DNA of 64,000 nucleotides from Niabella yanshanensis (GTDB lineage Bacteria; Bacteroidota; Bacteroidia; Chitinophagales; Chitinophagaceae): NCBI RefSeq assembly GCF_034424215.1, contig NZ_CP139960.1, positions 4,960,001-5,024,000 on the forward strand. The letters are read 5' to 3'. Position 1 is the stretch's first letter. Each line of letters starts with the position of its first letter. Positions 33,779 through 42,760 of this stretch are shown here, one piece after another. The notes under the pieces were generated by a model that was given only the letters and a program-made list of their open reading frames with translations, ran no database searches and was not told the origin of the DNA. A program made the translations under genes and the position numbers.

Positions 33779-34852
33779 TTATTTCCAGGCAACAGAGCAC
33801 TTACCTATTGCATAGAAATTTCGTCCATTTACTTTCATCATTGCGGTATAGACTACGGTAAAAGTCCCATCTTTTTCAGGGATCGCGCATAAAGGTGTTC
33901 TGGTGTAGTGATCTCCCGGCTCGGCCCAGGTTTTTCCGGGCGACTGTATTTTGATGCGTGTTTCTTTGCCCCAACAGATACCATCGCCGGAAAGACTATA
34001 GCCAATTTCCTGGTCGCCGAAGGAATCGAATATCATCAGGTAAGAACTGTCTTTTAACTGATATACAATCTCGTTTTCCATAAATACACCTGCAACCCCA
34101 ATAGGGTTAAAGCCCTCCGGCATGCGCTTCCAGGGGCCGTTCAGTTTTTGTGCAAAAGCCATTCCTGTTGGCCAGCCTCCTTTAGGTGTGTGATAGTGTC
34201 CGTCATACATTGCATACCAGGTATTGCCAGCTTTGTAAGGGAAAAAAGAAGCTACAGCCTGTTGTCCTTCCCAGGCTTGTGATTCAGCGTCCGGCTCCAG
34301 CATAATGCCCATATCAGCATAAGGTCCGCCAATACCATCTTTACCTTTTATTACCGACATGGCTCTCCAAATTCTTCCCTGGTAGTCGTTGCCCGTTATT
34401 TCACCCTTAGTGCTGTCACCACCGCGGTAAGCCACATAAAATATGTTCCAGGCGTTTTCTTCTTCATTAAAGATTACGGAGTTTACCCAAACCTCTGCAC
34501 GGGGATTATTGTGGGTGCGTCCGGGAATACTGGATACGATGGTTGCCTGTCTTTTCCAGTTCACGGCATCGGCGCTGGTCCAATGCGCGATACGCAGATC
34601 ACGATGCGGTCTTTCAAACATTTCGTTAACGAACATGTGATAAACATTGTCAAGCTTCACTACCTGCCCCGTCTCGAAACCCGACCGGTTATTGGTAGCC
34701 AGCACGTCCGGATGCGAGGAGCCGATAACAGGGCCCTTATGTTCGGAAACCATTTTTAAGATCTTGCCCTTTACTTCCTGCGCCAATGCTGGCAGAGAAC
34801 CAAAAATTAGTGTGAAGGCAATACATAAACCGGATAAGCAATGGTTCTTCAT
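33779..34852 (-). CDS. Secreted beta-propeller glycosidase-like protein (GH43/GH32 fold)
   Basis: The 357-aa protein has a signal peptide (LPALAQ, about residue 25) and a five-bladed propeller pattern of paired aromatic strands: VYHMFVNEMF, AWNIFYVAYRGG, TWYAMYDGHY and SSYLMIFDSFGDQEIGYSLS. Possible acidic catalytic residues occur in SSHPDVLA, EVWVNSVIF and FMENEIVYQ, but the GH43 Asp/Asp/Glu set cannot be assigned by eye, so the family is left open. It is the last gene of operon 2, 6 bp downstream of a GH28 gene, and may act on side chains of pectin oligosaccharides. About 500 bp to the right lies only the kinase regulatory region. Confidence 0.7.
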   Translation of the reverse strand: MKNHCLSGLCIAFTLIFGSLPALAQEVKGKILKMVSEHKGPVIGSSHPDVLATNNRSGFETGQVVKLDNVYHMFVNEMFERPHRDLRIAHWTSADAVNWKRQATIVSSIPGRTHNNPRAEVWVNSVIFNEEENAWNIFYVAYRGGDSTKGEITGNDYQGRIWRAMSVIKGKDGIGGPYADMGIMLEPDAESQAWEGQQAVASFFPYKAGNTWYAMYDGHYHTPKGGWPTGMAFAQKLNGPWKRMPEGFNPIGVAGVFMENEIVYQLKDSSYLMIFDSFGDQEIGYSLSGDGICWGKETRIKIQSPGKTWAEPGDHYTRTPLCAIPEKDGTFTVVYTAMMKVNGRNFYAIGKCSVAWK

Positions 34853-34858
34853 GTTGCA

Positions 34859-36493
34859 TTATTTAGAAGATGAATGGGCATCGGATTTTTGCCAGGTATT
34901 TTTGTCCCAGCCTGTTGGTTTAGATGGGGCGCTGTTTCTAAAGCGGATTTGACGGGATAAAGGCCCTTCTACTTTAAGCTGCAGTTTATTAGACGGGCTT
35001 ATAATGGTTACTTTGTTGAAAAGTATATTCCGGGCATCTAAAAGGTCTACAACCGGATTTTGAACCGAGAGCAGTGCATTGCTGATGGTTAAGCCCTGAA
35101 CATCAGCAGCCGCAATCAGGTTGTCTGTGGTCGATCTTATTTTGTTAATAAGAACATTAGCCAGCGGGCTTTCGGGTATAGCAATGGCTTTTATAAATTG
35201 TGTGGTATTTTCTATAAGAATATTTTCAGCTTTAATATTCCTGAATACCGGCGTCAGCGCATCCTTAGCCCTGGGCGGATAGCGTGAAGCTGCGGCGCCA
35301 ACATGAGTGGCGCTCCCCAGCATGTCCCATTCAAAGGCATAGCGGGAGCCACTGATCCGTATTCTTTCATAGAAAAGATTTTCGCCACCACCACCACGGG
35401 GTCTGCGCGTTTTAAAACGTATTGCAGATCTGGCGTTTTCAAATACACAATCGTGTACATATAAATTACGGATCATAGAAGCGGTTTCGCTGCCACAGGT
35501 AATACCTCCATGGCCTTCCAACACGAGTCCGTTTCTTACTACTACATTTTCGGTAGGCCTGTTCACACGCAAGCCGTCGTAACCACGCCCGGCCTTGATA
35601 GTGAACGCATCATCACCGGTACTTAGAGTACAGTATTCAATTAACACATTTCTTGATGATTCAATGTCAATGCCATCGCCCCGGGGTATGCCTATCGAAT
35701 GAACTGAAATGCCCCGAATAATAACGCTGTCACAATAAACCGGTACAATATTCCAGAATGCAGTGTTCTCTAATGAAATACCTTCTATTAACACATTGTT
35801 GCAGTTGATAGGAGATATAAACATGGGAGGGAAAATAAACGCCCCGTTGCGTCCTTCGTATATGCGTTGAACTACGGGTGTGGTATGCGCCACAACATTT
35901 TCAATCACATCCCTGGTCATAATCTGTTTACGCACAGAACCTCCTTTGGCAGGACCAATCAGTTTTCCTTTCCCTGTAACAGCTATATTTCGCTGGCCGT
36001 TGGCATAAATGCATGCGCCGAGCGACATCACTTCTATGCCTTCATTACGCGTAAAAACAGCGGGCCTGTAATCTTCTACTTCACCGCTGAAGTATAATTC
36101 AGCGCCTTCCGAAATTTCCAGGTTGATATTGCTTAAAAGCGTAATGCGGCCCGTATGCCATTTGCCTTTTGGGATCATTACTTTTCCGCCTCCCAGGTTA
36201 CTGAGCTGCTCAATAGTTTGCTGAATGATATCCGTTACTTTAGATCCTTCTTTGGCACCGTTTTCGGTAATAGTGATGGTGCGTGCGGGAAAAACCGGTC
36301 TTTTCAATTGAGGCATTTTAAAGGGAGCATTAATAGGAGCTATTTCTGCGGGAAGCGCCGCCACACCTACCTGTTCTCTAACAGGAACACTGTCGGTTCT
36401 CCTGTCCTGAATCCTGTAATCACGGGCATTTAAAGATGCCGCTGTCAGTATAAAAATAACTAAACCAAATACCCTGTTTAAACCCCAAAACAT
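34859..36493 (-). CDS. GH28 polygalacturonase-like glycosidase
   Basis: The 544-residue protein has a signal peptide (LNARDY) and a parallel beta-helix with GH28 motifs: IPRGDGIDIESSRNVLIEY (NTD-like Asp), STGDDAFTIKAGRG (GDD), LEGHGGITCGSE (GHG with the His) and AIRFKTRRPRGGGG (RIK-like). All four GH28 active-site blocks are present, so it is likely active as an exo-polygalacturonase or rhamnogalacturonase. The N-terminal 90 residues before ITITENGAKEGSKV are longer than usual. It is separated from the upstream DUF4450 gene by 127 bp, which may hold an extra promoter, but no CAGGAY repeat is there. Confidence 0.9.
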   Translation of the reverse strand: MFWGLNRVFGLVIFILTAASLNARDYRIQDRRTDSVPVREQVGVAALPAEIAPINAPFKMPQLKRPVFPARTITITENGAKEGSKVTDIIQQTIEQLSNLGGGKVMIPKGKWHTGRITLLSNINLEISEGAELYFSGEVEDYRPAVFTRNEGIEVMSLGACIYANGQRNIAVTGKGKLIGPAKGGSVRKQIMTRDVIENVVAHTTPVVQRIYEGRNGAFIFPPMFISPINCNNVLIEGISLENTAFWNIVPVYCDSVIIRGISVHSIGIPRGDGIDIESSRNVLIEYCTLSTGDDAFTIKAGRGYDGLRVNRPTENVVVRNGLVLEGHGGITCGSETASMIRNLYVHDCVFENARSAIRFKTRRPRGGGGENLFYERIRISGSRYAFEWDMLGSATHVGAAASRYPPRAKDALTPVFRNIKAENILIENTTQFIKAIAIPESPLANVLINKIRSTTDNLIAAADVQGLTISNALLSVQNPVVDLLDARNILFNKVTIISPSNKLQLKVEGPLSRQIRFRNSAPSKPTGWDKNTWQKSDAHSSSK

Positions 36494-36620
36494 ATCTTTT
36501 TTATTTTTCTAAGGTTGGAAAGATACGGATGTATTTAACTTTATTACCTGATTTTTAATGCCCAATTCTTTCCGGATTTTACCTTTATATTTCCTGCTTT
36601 CTACCGCTTGTTATAGCATC

Positions 36621-39600
36621 TCAGGGACGCTGAAGTGTGAGGCTCATTAAGCCTATAACTACCTCATTGGTTAGCGTTTTTAATGTAAGGGAACTTAGTT
36701 TTTTCCCCGGATTCAAGGGGAGGTCCAGAACAGTACCCGCTCCACCTTCAATGCCCATATTGGTGAAGCCTTTAACAGAACTATAGTTATTGTAATCCCT
36801 GGTTAATTCGCCAGTTCTGAATATCAGGCGATAGGGCTTAGGGCCACTTTTAAAGGCAAACCCGTCATCCATATAATCCTGTTCTATAGGCCACCAGTTC
36901 ACGGGGTTAACCAGCTCCAGCGAATCTTTAGAACCGTCCTGGTAATGAACATAAATAATACCATTTATCATCTGGCTTTGCTGATGATTAGTAGTGCCTG
37001 CCATCAGTAAATAAGCATGAGAAGCCGAACCGCTTAGAGGTAGCTTAACGGACTCCGGAAAGTTGTCCCATTGAGAAGTGTAGGCAATGTTTTTATCAGT
37101 GCCTAATTTAAAGGGAATCTGGCCCAGGTTAACCTGTTCCTTGTCCTTTATACCGGCATCACTGATCTCCGGTTGTATTAACGGGTAACACCAGTTTCCA
37201 ATGCCCTGCCAGGGAATTTGCAAAGTAACACCGGCTGTGCGCGGCGACAGGTATTGATGCTTAAAGGTATTGATAACGTTATCGTTAAGAATGCCTGCGA
37301 GATTTATTGCCTCATAATTACCCGAACTTTTTACTTCCCAGTCCAGGAAATTTGCGCTACTGGCGGAGCCCGCTTCCCATTGAATCACGACTTTATTAGT
37401 CCCCGTAACAAGCGACGATTCTTGAACAGCATGAGTTGTTATTTGACCTCTTTTAACGGCGATAGCATCGGCGTGCCCGTTGACCAATATGCGTCCTTTT
37501 TTATCCGATAGGCTATTATTGATAATCTGTAGCTGTATATTGGAACCAGATATGGTAGATCTTATTTCTACTGCAGGATTTACATTTACAGTAATGGGCT
37601 GTATCCATTTGGCCTCGCCCTGCTGTAAGGAAATCCATACAGTATGATTGCCGGTTTGATCACCTACTAGTGTTGCGATTTTTGGTTTGTTATCAATTGT
37701 TTTGAAAGACTGCTCTTCGTCCGTAATAGATTGTATTTCGGCCTTTTTATAAAGAAGCTGAAAAGGGGCGCTCTCAACAGCTGTATGGTTGTTCGACGAT
37801 TTCTCAATTAAATCACCTTCCCATTCCACTTTAATATTATAAGCGGCGGATTGTTCCGCTGCTATTTCAATAGCCGGATTGTGTAATGCGTCATTGACCC
37901 AATTATAGGTAGCTTTTTTACCATTTATCCAGATATTTTTGATTTTATCTCTGCGGGCCGGTATTCTCAGGCTGAGGTTCATTAATTTATTATAAGATTG
38001 GGTTATGGAGTAGGCTGATATATTACCGTCCTCTTTAAAGTTAAAAGAAATATTAGGTAGGGAAAGCCCGGCGAATTTCCAGTGAGAGGGGAAACCCGGC
38101 TGTATCTTCAACCTGTTATTCAGCGCGTCAGGATGAATTCCAAAAAGACCTTCTGTGAGGGTTCTGGCAGCTACACCTACCGGGTCAGCAAAATCGCGGT
38201 ATAGTTCGCCTCTTACTGCATCATAAAAAGAAAGTTGCTGAAACCCACCAGGGCTGGAGCTGAGATACATACTTTCCACGATGCTGCTTTTCCAGAGGTT
38301 AAATGCATTGTCATTCTCGTGAGATTGCCAGTAGGCCAATGAAGTATGGAGGTTTTCGGCCAGTGCAACATTATTGATACTCCAGGTGTAAGGCTGCCAG
38401 TTGGTTGTTGAGAGTAAGAACATATTATCAAACGGCAGATCTTTGGCCTTAACCGGGATATGGGGTATGGTTTGATCTATATAGCGCAGCATCCGGAATT
38501 GCTGTGCTGCTGTAGCGGTTCCTTCGTCAATTGCGTGATAAATGGTCCAAAGCCCCGGCGTTGAATGAAGTAGCTGTAATCCCTGCAGGTCTTTATATTC
38601 AGCAAATACGCCCTTGTCTTTTGCCCAAAGCTTTTCGTTCATTGCTGTGACAATCTTATTGGCTTCTTCCTGAAAAGATCCGGGGTTTTCATTCAGGAGT
38701 TTGGCAAGTTGGGCTGCCATTTTATTAGCCCGGTAATTATATGCGGAAGAATGGGTAACACCGCCACCGCTATATTGGAGTGCGTCGCTGGCCCAGATAC
38801 AGGCATATGCATCATATAGACCGTCACCATCGGCATCGTAATTTCTTTTCTCCCATTGCAGGTGCAGTTTTAAAGCAGGCCAGATTTTCCTTACATAAGT
38901 AAGATCGCCGGTGTGCTGTAAGTGAGTTAGCAACTGATCCATAAAAACCAGGTTCATATCGTAATGGTGAGGTCGTACATCTCCATTCGGGTTTCGACAG
39001 ATGTATCCATTGCTGAACATGGAGGTTCCCATTTTTTCGAGTTGCCTTGCAAAGTGCAAAGTCGTGTCGGGTGTTACAGGCCCTGGGGGAATTTGAGTGA
39101 CCTGCGATTTCAGGTAGCTGTCGAAATGCATTCTTGCGCGGTCGTACCATCCCAAGGCATCGGCGGCGTAGGCTCCACGCCAGGCCGGGAGTCTCATACG
39201 CCATGCAATAGCGCCATGCATATAGCTGGGCTCTTCCCATATGGCATCTGCCGCAATAGCTAAAGCACTACCCAACGGATTGATAAAGTCATCCGGGGTA
39301 TGCAGCGTTACCCTCTCGGCTATCTTTTTACGGGCAGCTTCAGCCCGGGTAAATAATATGGGAGCCTCACTATATTTTCTTTTTTTATCCTGGCTTTCAA
39401 TAACCCAGTAATAAACACTATTTGAAGGTATTTTTATAGAAGCGGTTACCAGGGGTGTTGTAGAGCGGGCATCCGAGCCAGTCAATGCGATTGGATTTTC
39501 CTGCCGGTTAGCGTCTGCTAATCTCAGAACAGCATGCTCGGGGAAGAAACCGCTTATGAGCTTGGGTTTGTCTTTCGCTGCCGTATCGAATTGCTTTTTG

Positions 39601-40277
39601 CCATATTGGATTTCATAGCGCTCGTCTTCGCTTAATGGTTTGGTGAAGCCATAATATAATCGGAAATTATTTTTTTGAAGCTGGTATTGGTTGTCCTTGC
39701 AATAGGCAGGTTGCAGGTAAAAAGATGATTCAGGGTCGGCGCCTATATCGCCATCACGACTAAACTTTTTACCAGTAGCACCCCCATAAGCAATCACCAA
39801 CGATAATGAGGCAGGAGTGTTGGCTGATTTTGTTTGTATAATCATTCCGTCAGCATCTGCCAGTGCTAATACTATAATCGTAAGAGTACCATTGTTCAAC
39901 AGGGGGTCTTTAATCTCATAGATCATGGATCCTGGTCTGTATACGGTTTTGATATGTGCAGCTTCAGAGATCCATTTACTTTTTCCATTAACAGTAATAC
40001 CAATCTTACAATTACCGCCCATTCCGGGCATATACATGGCGAACTCCGGCAGATCGCCTGCTTCTACACGGAAGCCAGTATTGGTACCATACAGCGCCCG
40101 GTTAAATTTTTTGGTGCCGCTATGCAAAACAAAATCGTAGCCCTCTGGTTTGTAATGAAGGGTTCTTTCTTTGTTGTGCCACAGTGTAGCGCTTGTTTGT
40201 GCAGAAAGGGTGCTAATAAAACAGGTCAGCAATGCACTTGTAAATAAGAACGATGTATATGTTAGTCTCAAACTCAT
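36621..40277 (-). CDS. Large DUF4450 six-hairpin glycosidase
   Basis: The 1218-aa protein has a signal peptide (STLSAQ, about residue 26) and an N-terminal DUF4450 region recognised by ERTLHYKPEGYDFVLHSG, FNRALYGTNTGFRVEAGDLP and AMYMPGMGGNCKIG. An (alpha/alpha)6-like domain follows (about 350-760), with MRLPAWRGAYAADALGWYDR, DADGDGLYDAYACIWASDA and NMFLLSTTNWQPYTWSINN. C-terminal beta-sandwich domains come next. Proteins of this architecture occur in Bacteroidota pectin loci and are treated as glycoside hydrolases, but I know of no firm activity for this one. Asp/Glu in the barrel (Trp-rich GWYDR, DADGDG, IWASDA) are candidate acids. It overlaps the upstream propeller gene by 4 bp (ATGA). 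Confidence 0.75.
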   Translation of the reverse strand: MSLRLTYTSFLFTSALLTCFISTLSAQTSATLWHNKERTLHYKPEGYDFVLHSGTKKFNRALYGTNTGFRVEAGDLPEFAMYMPGMGGNCKIGITVNGKSKWISEAAHIKTVYRPGSMIYEIKDPLLNNGTLTIIVLALADADGMIIQTKSANTPASLSLVIAYGGATGKKFSRDGDIGADPESSFYLQPAYCKDNQYQLQKNNFRLYYGFTKPLSEDERYEIQYGKKQFDTAAKDKPKLISGFFPEHAVLRLADANRQENPIALTGSDARSTTPLVTASIKIPSNSVYYWVIESQDKKRKYSEAPILFTRAEAARKKIAERVTLHTPDDFINPLGSALAIAADAIWEEPSYMHGAIAWRMRLPAWRGAYAADALGWYDRARMHFDSYLKSQVTQIPPGPVTPDTTLHFARQLEKMGTSMFSNGYICRNPNGDVRPHHYDMNLVFMDQLLTHLQHTGDLTYVRKIWPALKLHLQWEKRNYDADGDGLYDAYACIWASDALQYSGGGVTHSSAYNYRANKMAAQLAKLLNENPGSFQEEANKIVTAMNEKLWAKDKGVFAEYKDLQGLQLLHSTPGLWTIYHAIDEGTATAAQQFRMLRYIDQTIPHIPVKAKDLPFDNMFLLSTTNWQPYTWSINNVALAENLHTSLAYWQSHENDNAFNLWKSSIVESMYLSSSPGGFQQLSFYDAVRGELYRDFADPVGVAARTLTEGLFGIHPDALNNRLKIQPGFPSHWKFAGLSLPNISFNFKEDGNISAYSITQSYNKLMNLSLRIPARRDKIKNIWINGKKATYNWVNDALHNPAIEIAAEQSAAYNIKVEWEGDLIEKSSNNHTAVESAPFQLLYKKAEIQSITDEEQSFKTIDNKPKIATLVGDQTGNHTVWISLQQGEAKWIQPITVNVNPAVEIRSTISGSNIQLQIINNSLSDKKGRILVNGHADAIAVKRGQITTHAVQESSLVTGTNKVVIQWEAGSASSANFLDWEVKSSGNYEAINLAGILNDNVINTFKHQYLSPRTAGVTLQIPWQGIGNWCYPLIQPEISDAGIKDKEQVNLGQIPFKLGTDKNIAYTSQWDNFPESVKLPLSGSASHAYLLMAGTTNHQQSQMINGIIYVHYQDGSKDSLELVNPVNWWPIEQDYMDDGFAFKSGPKPYRLIFRTGELTRDYNNYSSVKGFTNMGIEGGAGTVLDLPLNPGKKLSSLTLKTLTNEVVIGLMSLTLQRP

Positions 40278-41332
40278 GACTCAATTTTAAAAATAAAAGA
40301 GGAGGCCGTCATAAATTGACCACCCTGGCTGGCTGTAAACAGATAGGTGGGCTTGCCATTCTTCAACAATAATTGAGGGCGTTCAAACCGGCCATACCGG
40401 GAGAGGTGAGAAGGAGCTGGCGGCTGATTGATATATTTATCTGCTTCATAAAAGGCAATTTCCGGCTTACCCCATTTTTTCCCGTCCCTGGTTTTCATGA
40501 TAATGCCGTACTGATGGTTATAGTAGCCCATATCTCTGGCTAACATATGAAACTTGTTCTTTTCGTACCATACAAAGGCATCTTCAAGCTGGGCATTATT
40601 TCCCCTGGATGAAAAATCAATAACCGGGTTGCCAGTATATTTTTTAAACGGACCTTCAGGTTGATCAGCAATGGCCAAACCATATTTCCGGTTGCCTCTT
40701 ATAGGTCCGCTGGCCGATTCATAGTCTTTTGTGTTCCAGGATTTATAGTATAAAAGATATTGCCGGTTGTGATAAATTACCGAGGGGTTGGTGGTACAAT
40801 GATCGTCCCATCTGCCAGCTTCGCCCGGCTGTAATATAGGCGTATCCATTCTTTGCCAGGGACCATATAACGAGTCGGCTATAGCCAGGCCCACCCGCTT
40901 GGTATTGGTTTTGCCGTTGCTATTACCCATATAATACAGGTAATATTTTCCGTTGAATGAAGTGATAAAGGGATTATGACAGGTAGTGGCATCCCAGTTA
41001 CCCGGCCGGGGCTGCAGTATAGTGCCGGTAACTGTAAACTTTGATTCGGGAGTGTCTGCCACAGCATGGGCTATTTCGCAACCATTGATCCATCCGCTCA
41101 TTTTCTTTTTGGCATCCCATCTTGAAAAGAATATGTGAATTTTACCATCAGGGCCTTTGATAGGAGTGTTACACCAGACATAATATCCTTCGAGTTCCAG
41201 CGCCCGGCCCACTGGCTTCAGTCTTTTTGCGAAGTCACTGACAGGAGGAGCCGGATCTGGAAATGACTGAGGCAACATAAAGAGACCCATGCCCATTAAA
41301 CTGCTTTGTTGTATAAAAGCTCTTCGTTTCAT
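40274..41332 (-). CDS. Beta-propeller glycosidase with twin-arginine-like signal
   Basis: The 352-aa protein begins MKRRAFIQQSSLMGMGLFML, which looks like a Tat-type signal (Arg-Arg, then a hydrophobic stretch) followed by a mature propeller. Repeats are YYVWCNTPIKGPDGKIHIFF, TTCHNPFITSFNGKYYLYYMG, CTTNPSVIYHNRQYLLYYKS and LEDAFVWYEKNKFHMLARDM. The spacing resembles GH43/GH32-fold enzymes, with an Asp/Glu-rich LEDAFVW blade, but I cannot assign the family. It lies between PL1 and DUF4450 in the pectin operon, with a 10-bp gap to PL1. Tat export of a glycosidase in this operon is unusual, since all other members have Sec signals. Confidence 0.72.
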   Translation of the reverse strand: MKRRAFIQQSSLMGMGLFMLPQSFPDPAPPVSDFAKRLKPVGRALELEGYYVWCNTPIKGPDGKIHIFFSRWDAKKKMSGWINGCEIAHAVADTPESKFTVTGTILQPRPGNWDATTCHNPFITSFNGKYYLYYMGNSNGKTNTKRVGLAIADSLYGPWQRMDTPILQPGEAGRWDDHCTTNPSVIYHNRQYLLYYKSWNTKDYESASGPIRGNRKYGLAIADQPEGPFKKYTGNPVIDFSSRGNNAQLEDAFVWYEKNKFHMLARDMGYYNHQYGIIMKTRDGKKWGKPEIAFYEADKYINQPPAPSHLSRYGRFERPQLLLKNGKPTYLFTASQGGQFMTASSFIFKIES

Positions 41333-41342
41333 TAAAGTCTAT

Positions 41343-42746
41343 TTATGATAGTTTTTTTTCAGCTAATCCGTTAATATATACTTCGACATTGTAATAGCCC
41401 TTATGCGTTTTATTCATTTGCAAGGCGTCTGAGGCGTTGTTGGGATTCAACCCCATTTTCTTTTCAACTTCATCCGGGATACCATCATGGTCGCTATCCT
41501 TTAAAGGTTGAGTCGTCTCGAATTGACCCAGCCCGCCATTGGACAGCGGGAGGTCATTTTCTTTAAAAATCAATGTACCTTTTTTCCCTTTAGATATAAC
41601 TTCCGATATGATCAGATCATCCACCTCGTCCCGGGAGGGTAAAACGGAGCCTGCCTGGCGGATCACCTGTTCGAATGCTTCGCTCGCACTGGCGATGTTA
41701 TTACTAAAGGGATAAGAAAATGGCTCTTTGGCAAAATTGGAATCACGCAGACCCGGGTAGCCATTGCTGTCCGCGCTTAATAAGGATCCGTTCAGTACTC
41801 CGTCTTTATTATCATCGTAGTAGTTGCCGGCTGCATGAAGATAGAAAGTGCCGGTTCCTCTTGATAGCGGTGATTCCCTGGGCGGGGTGGCAGGACCGGC
41901 TACAAAATAGTTGTTAATGATATTTACTTTGGACACGCCCGCCGAACCTCCCATGATATAACCATCACCGGAAACCGAATGTCCATAAGTGTTTCCCGAA
42001 TTGCCCCAGTTGTATACTACGTTATTCACAAATTCGTTATAGCCTTTTACTTTAGGATTTCTTGTTTTATTGCTGGCATATAAGCTCTTTACGATGCTCA
42101 CATGCCCGTTCATGGTTTGAATCAATCCACCAGCCGAATGGTTATGAATGTTTAATCCCTGGCTTACAATGCAATGCTGCAGGGTGATGCTATCGGGCTC
42201 AAAGCCTCTGCGGTCCCAATTGATAGAAAAAACCTCGTCCTGCCCCCAGGAGAAGGATACATGATCGAAGATAATATGTTTGCCATTCGCAACACCCGAT
42301 GCATCGTCATTACGCGTAGCGCCTACATTAGCACCCAGCCTGATCCGTATGTACCGTATGATGGAATGATTGGCACCTGTAAAGGAAACTTTTCTGCCGT
42401 ATAAGGTAATGCCTTTACCCGGAGCCGTCTGGCCTGCTATGGTAGTATAAGGCGATACGGTTATATTGGACTGCAGCTTTATGATACCGCTCACTGTGAA
42501 AACTACAAACCTTCCTGGTCTACTTACAGCATCCCTGAAAGAGCCGGGACCATTGTCACCTAAATTGCTCACCACATATAGGGATGGGTTATGGTAACCC
42601 CTCGCACCTTGTGCGAACTGTCCAAATCCTTCGGCACCGGGAAATGCCTTTGCCGGATCAATATTCTTTAAATGTACACCGGCCCTGGTATTCCCTGTTA
42701 TGCCAAGTAAAAGAAGAGCCCATAATAATGCGATCGAAAGTTTCAT
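41343..42746 (-). CDS. PL1 family pectate lyase
   Basis: The 467-aa protein has a signal peptide (TGNTRAG, about residue 22) and the PL1 beta-helix: FPGAEGFGQFAQGARG, VVSNLGDNGPGSFRDAVSRP, TTIAGQTAPGKGITLYG, HIIFDHVSFSWGQDEVFS and NVVYNWGNSGNTYGHSVSGD. This is the pattern of Bacteroidota PL1 subfamily 2-like pectate lyases, which cleave polygalacturonate by beta-elimination with calcium. A short calcium-type repeat near the C-terminus (DSDHDGIPDEVEKKMGLNP) resembles thrombospondin type 3 or dockerin-like loops. The unsaturated products would be handled by PL22 in this operon and GH105. The gap to the upstream GH28 gene is 14 bp. Confidence 0.92.
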   Translation of the reverse strand: MKLSIALLWALLLLGITGNTRAGVHLKNIDPAKAFPGAEGFGQFAQGARGYHNPSLYVVSNLGDNGPGSFRDAVSRPGRFVVFTVSGIIKLQSNITVSPYTTIAGQTAPGKGITLYGRKVSFTGANHSIIRYIRIRLGANVGATRNDDASGVANGKHIIFDHVSFSWGQDEVFSINWDRRGFEPDSITLQHCIVSQGLNIHNHSAGGLIQTMNGHVSIVKSLYASNKTRNPKVKGYNEFVNNVVYNWGNSGNTYGHSVSGDGYIMGGSAGVSKVNIINNYFVAGPATPPRESPLSRGTGTFYLHAAGNYYDDNKDGVLNGSLLSADSNGYPGLRDSNFAKEPFSYPFSNNIASASEAFEQVIRQAGSVLPSRDEVDDLIISEVISKGKKGTLIFKENDLPLSNGGLGQFETTQPLKDSDHDGIPDEVEKKMGLNPNNASDALQMNKTHKGYYNVEVYINGLAEKKLS

Positions 42747-42760
42747 TACAGTTATAGAAA

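Noticed and set aside
38824-39240. Minus-strand frame of 138 codons inside the DUF4450 gene
   Set aside because: Same strand but different frame within a long continuous gene; sequence lacks protein-like pattern.
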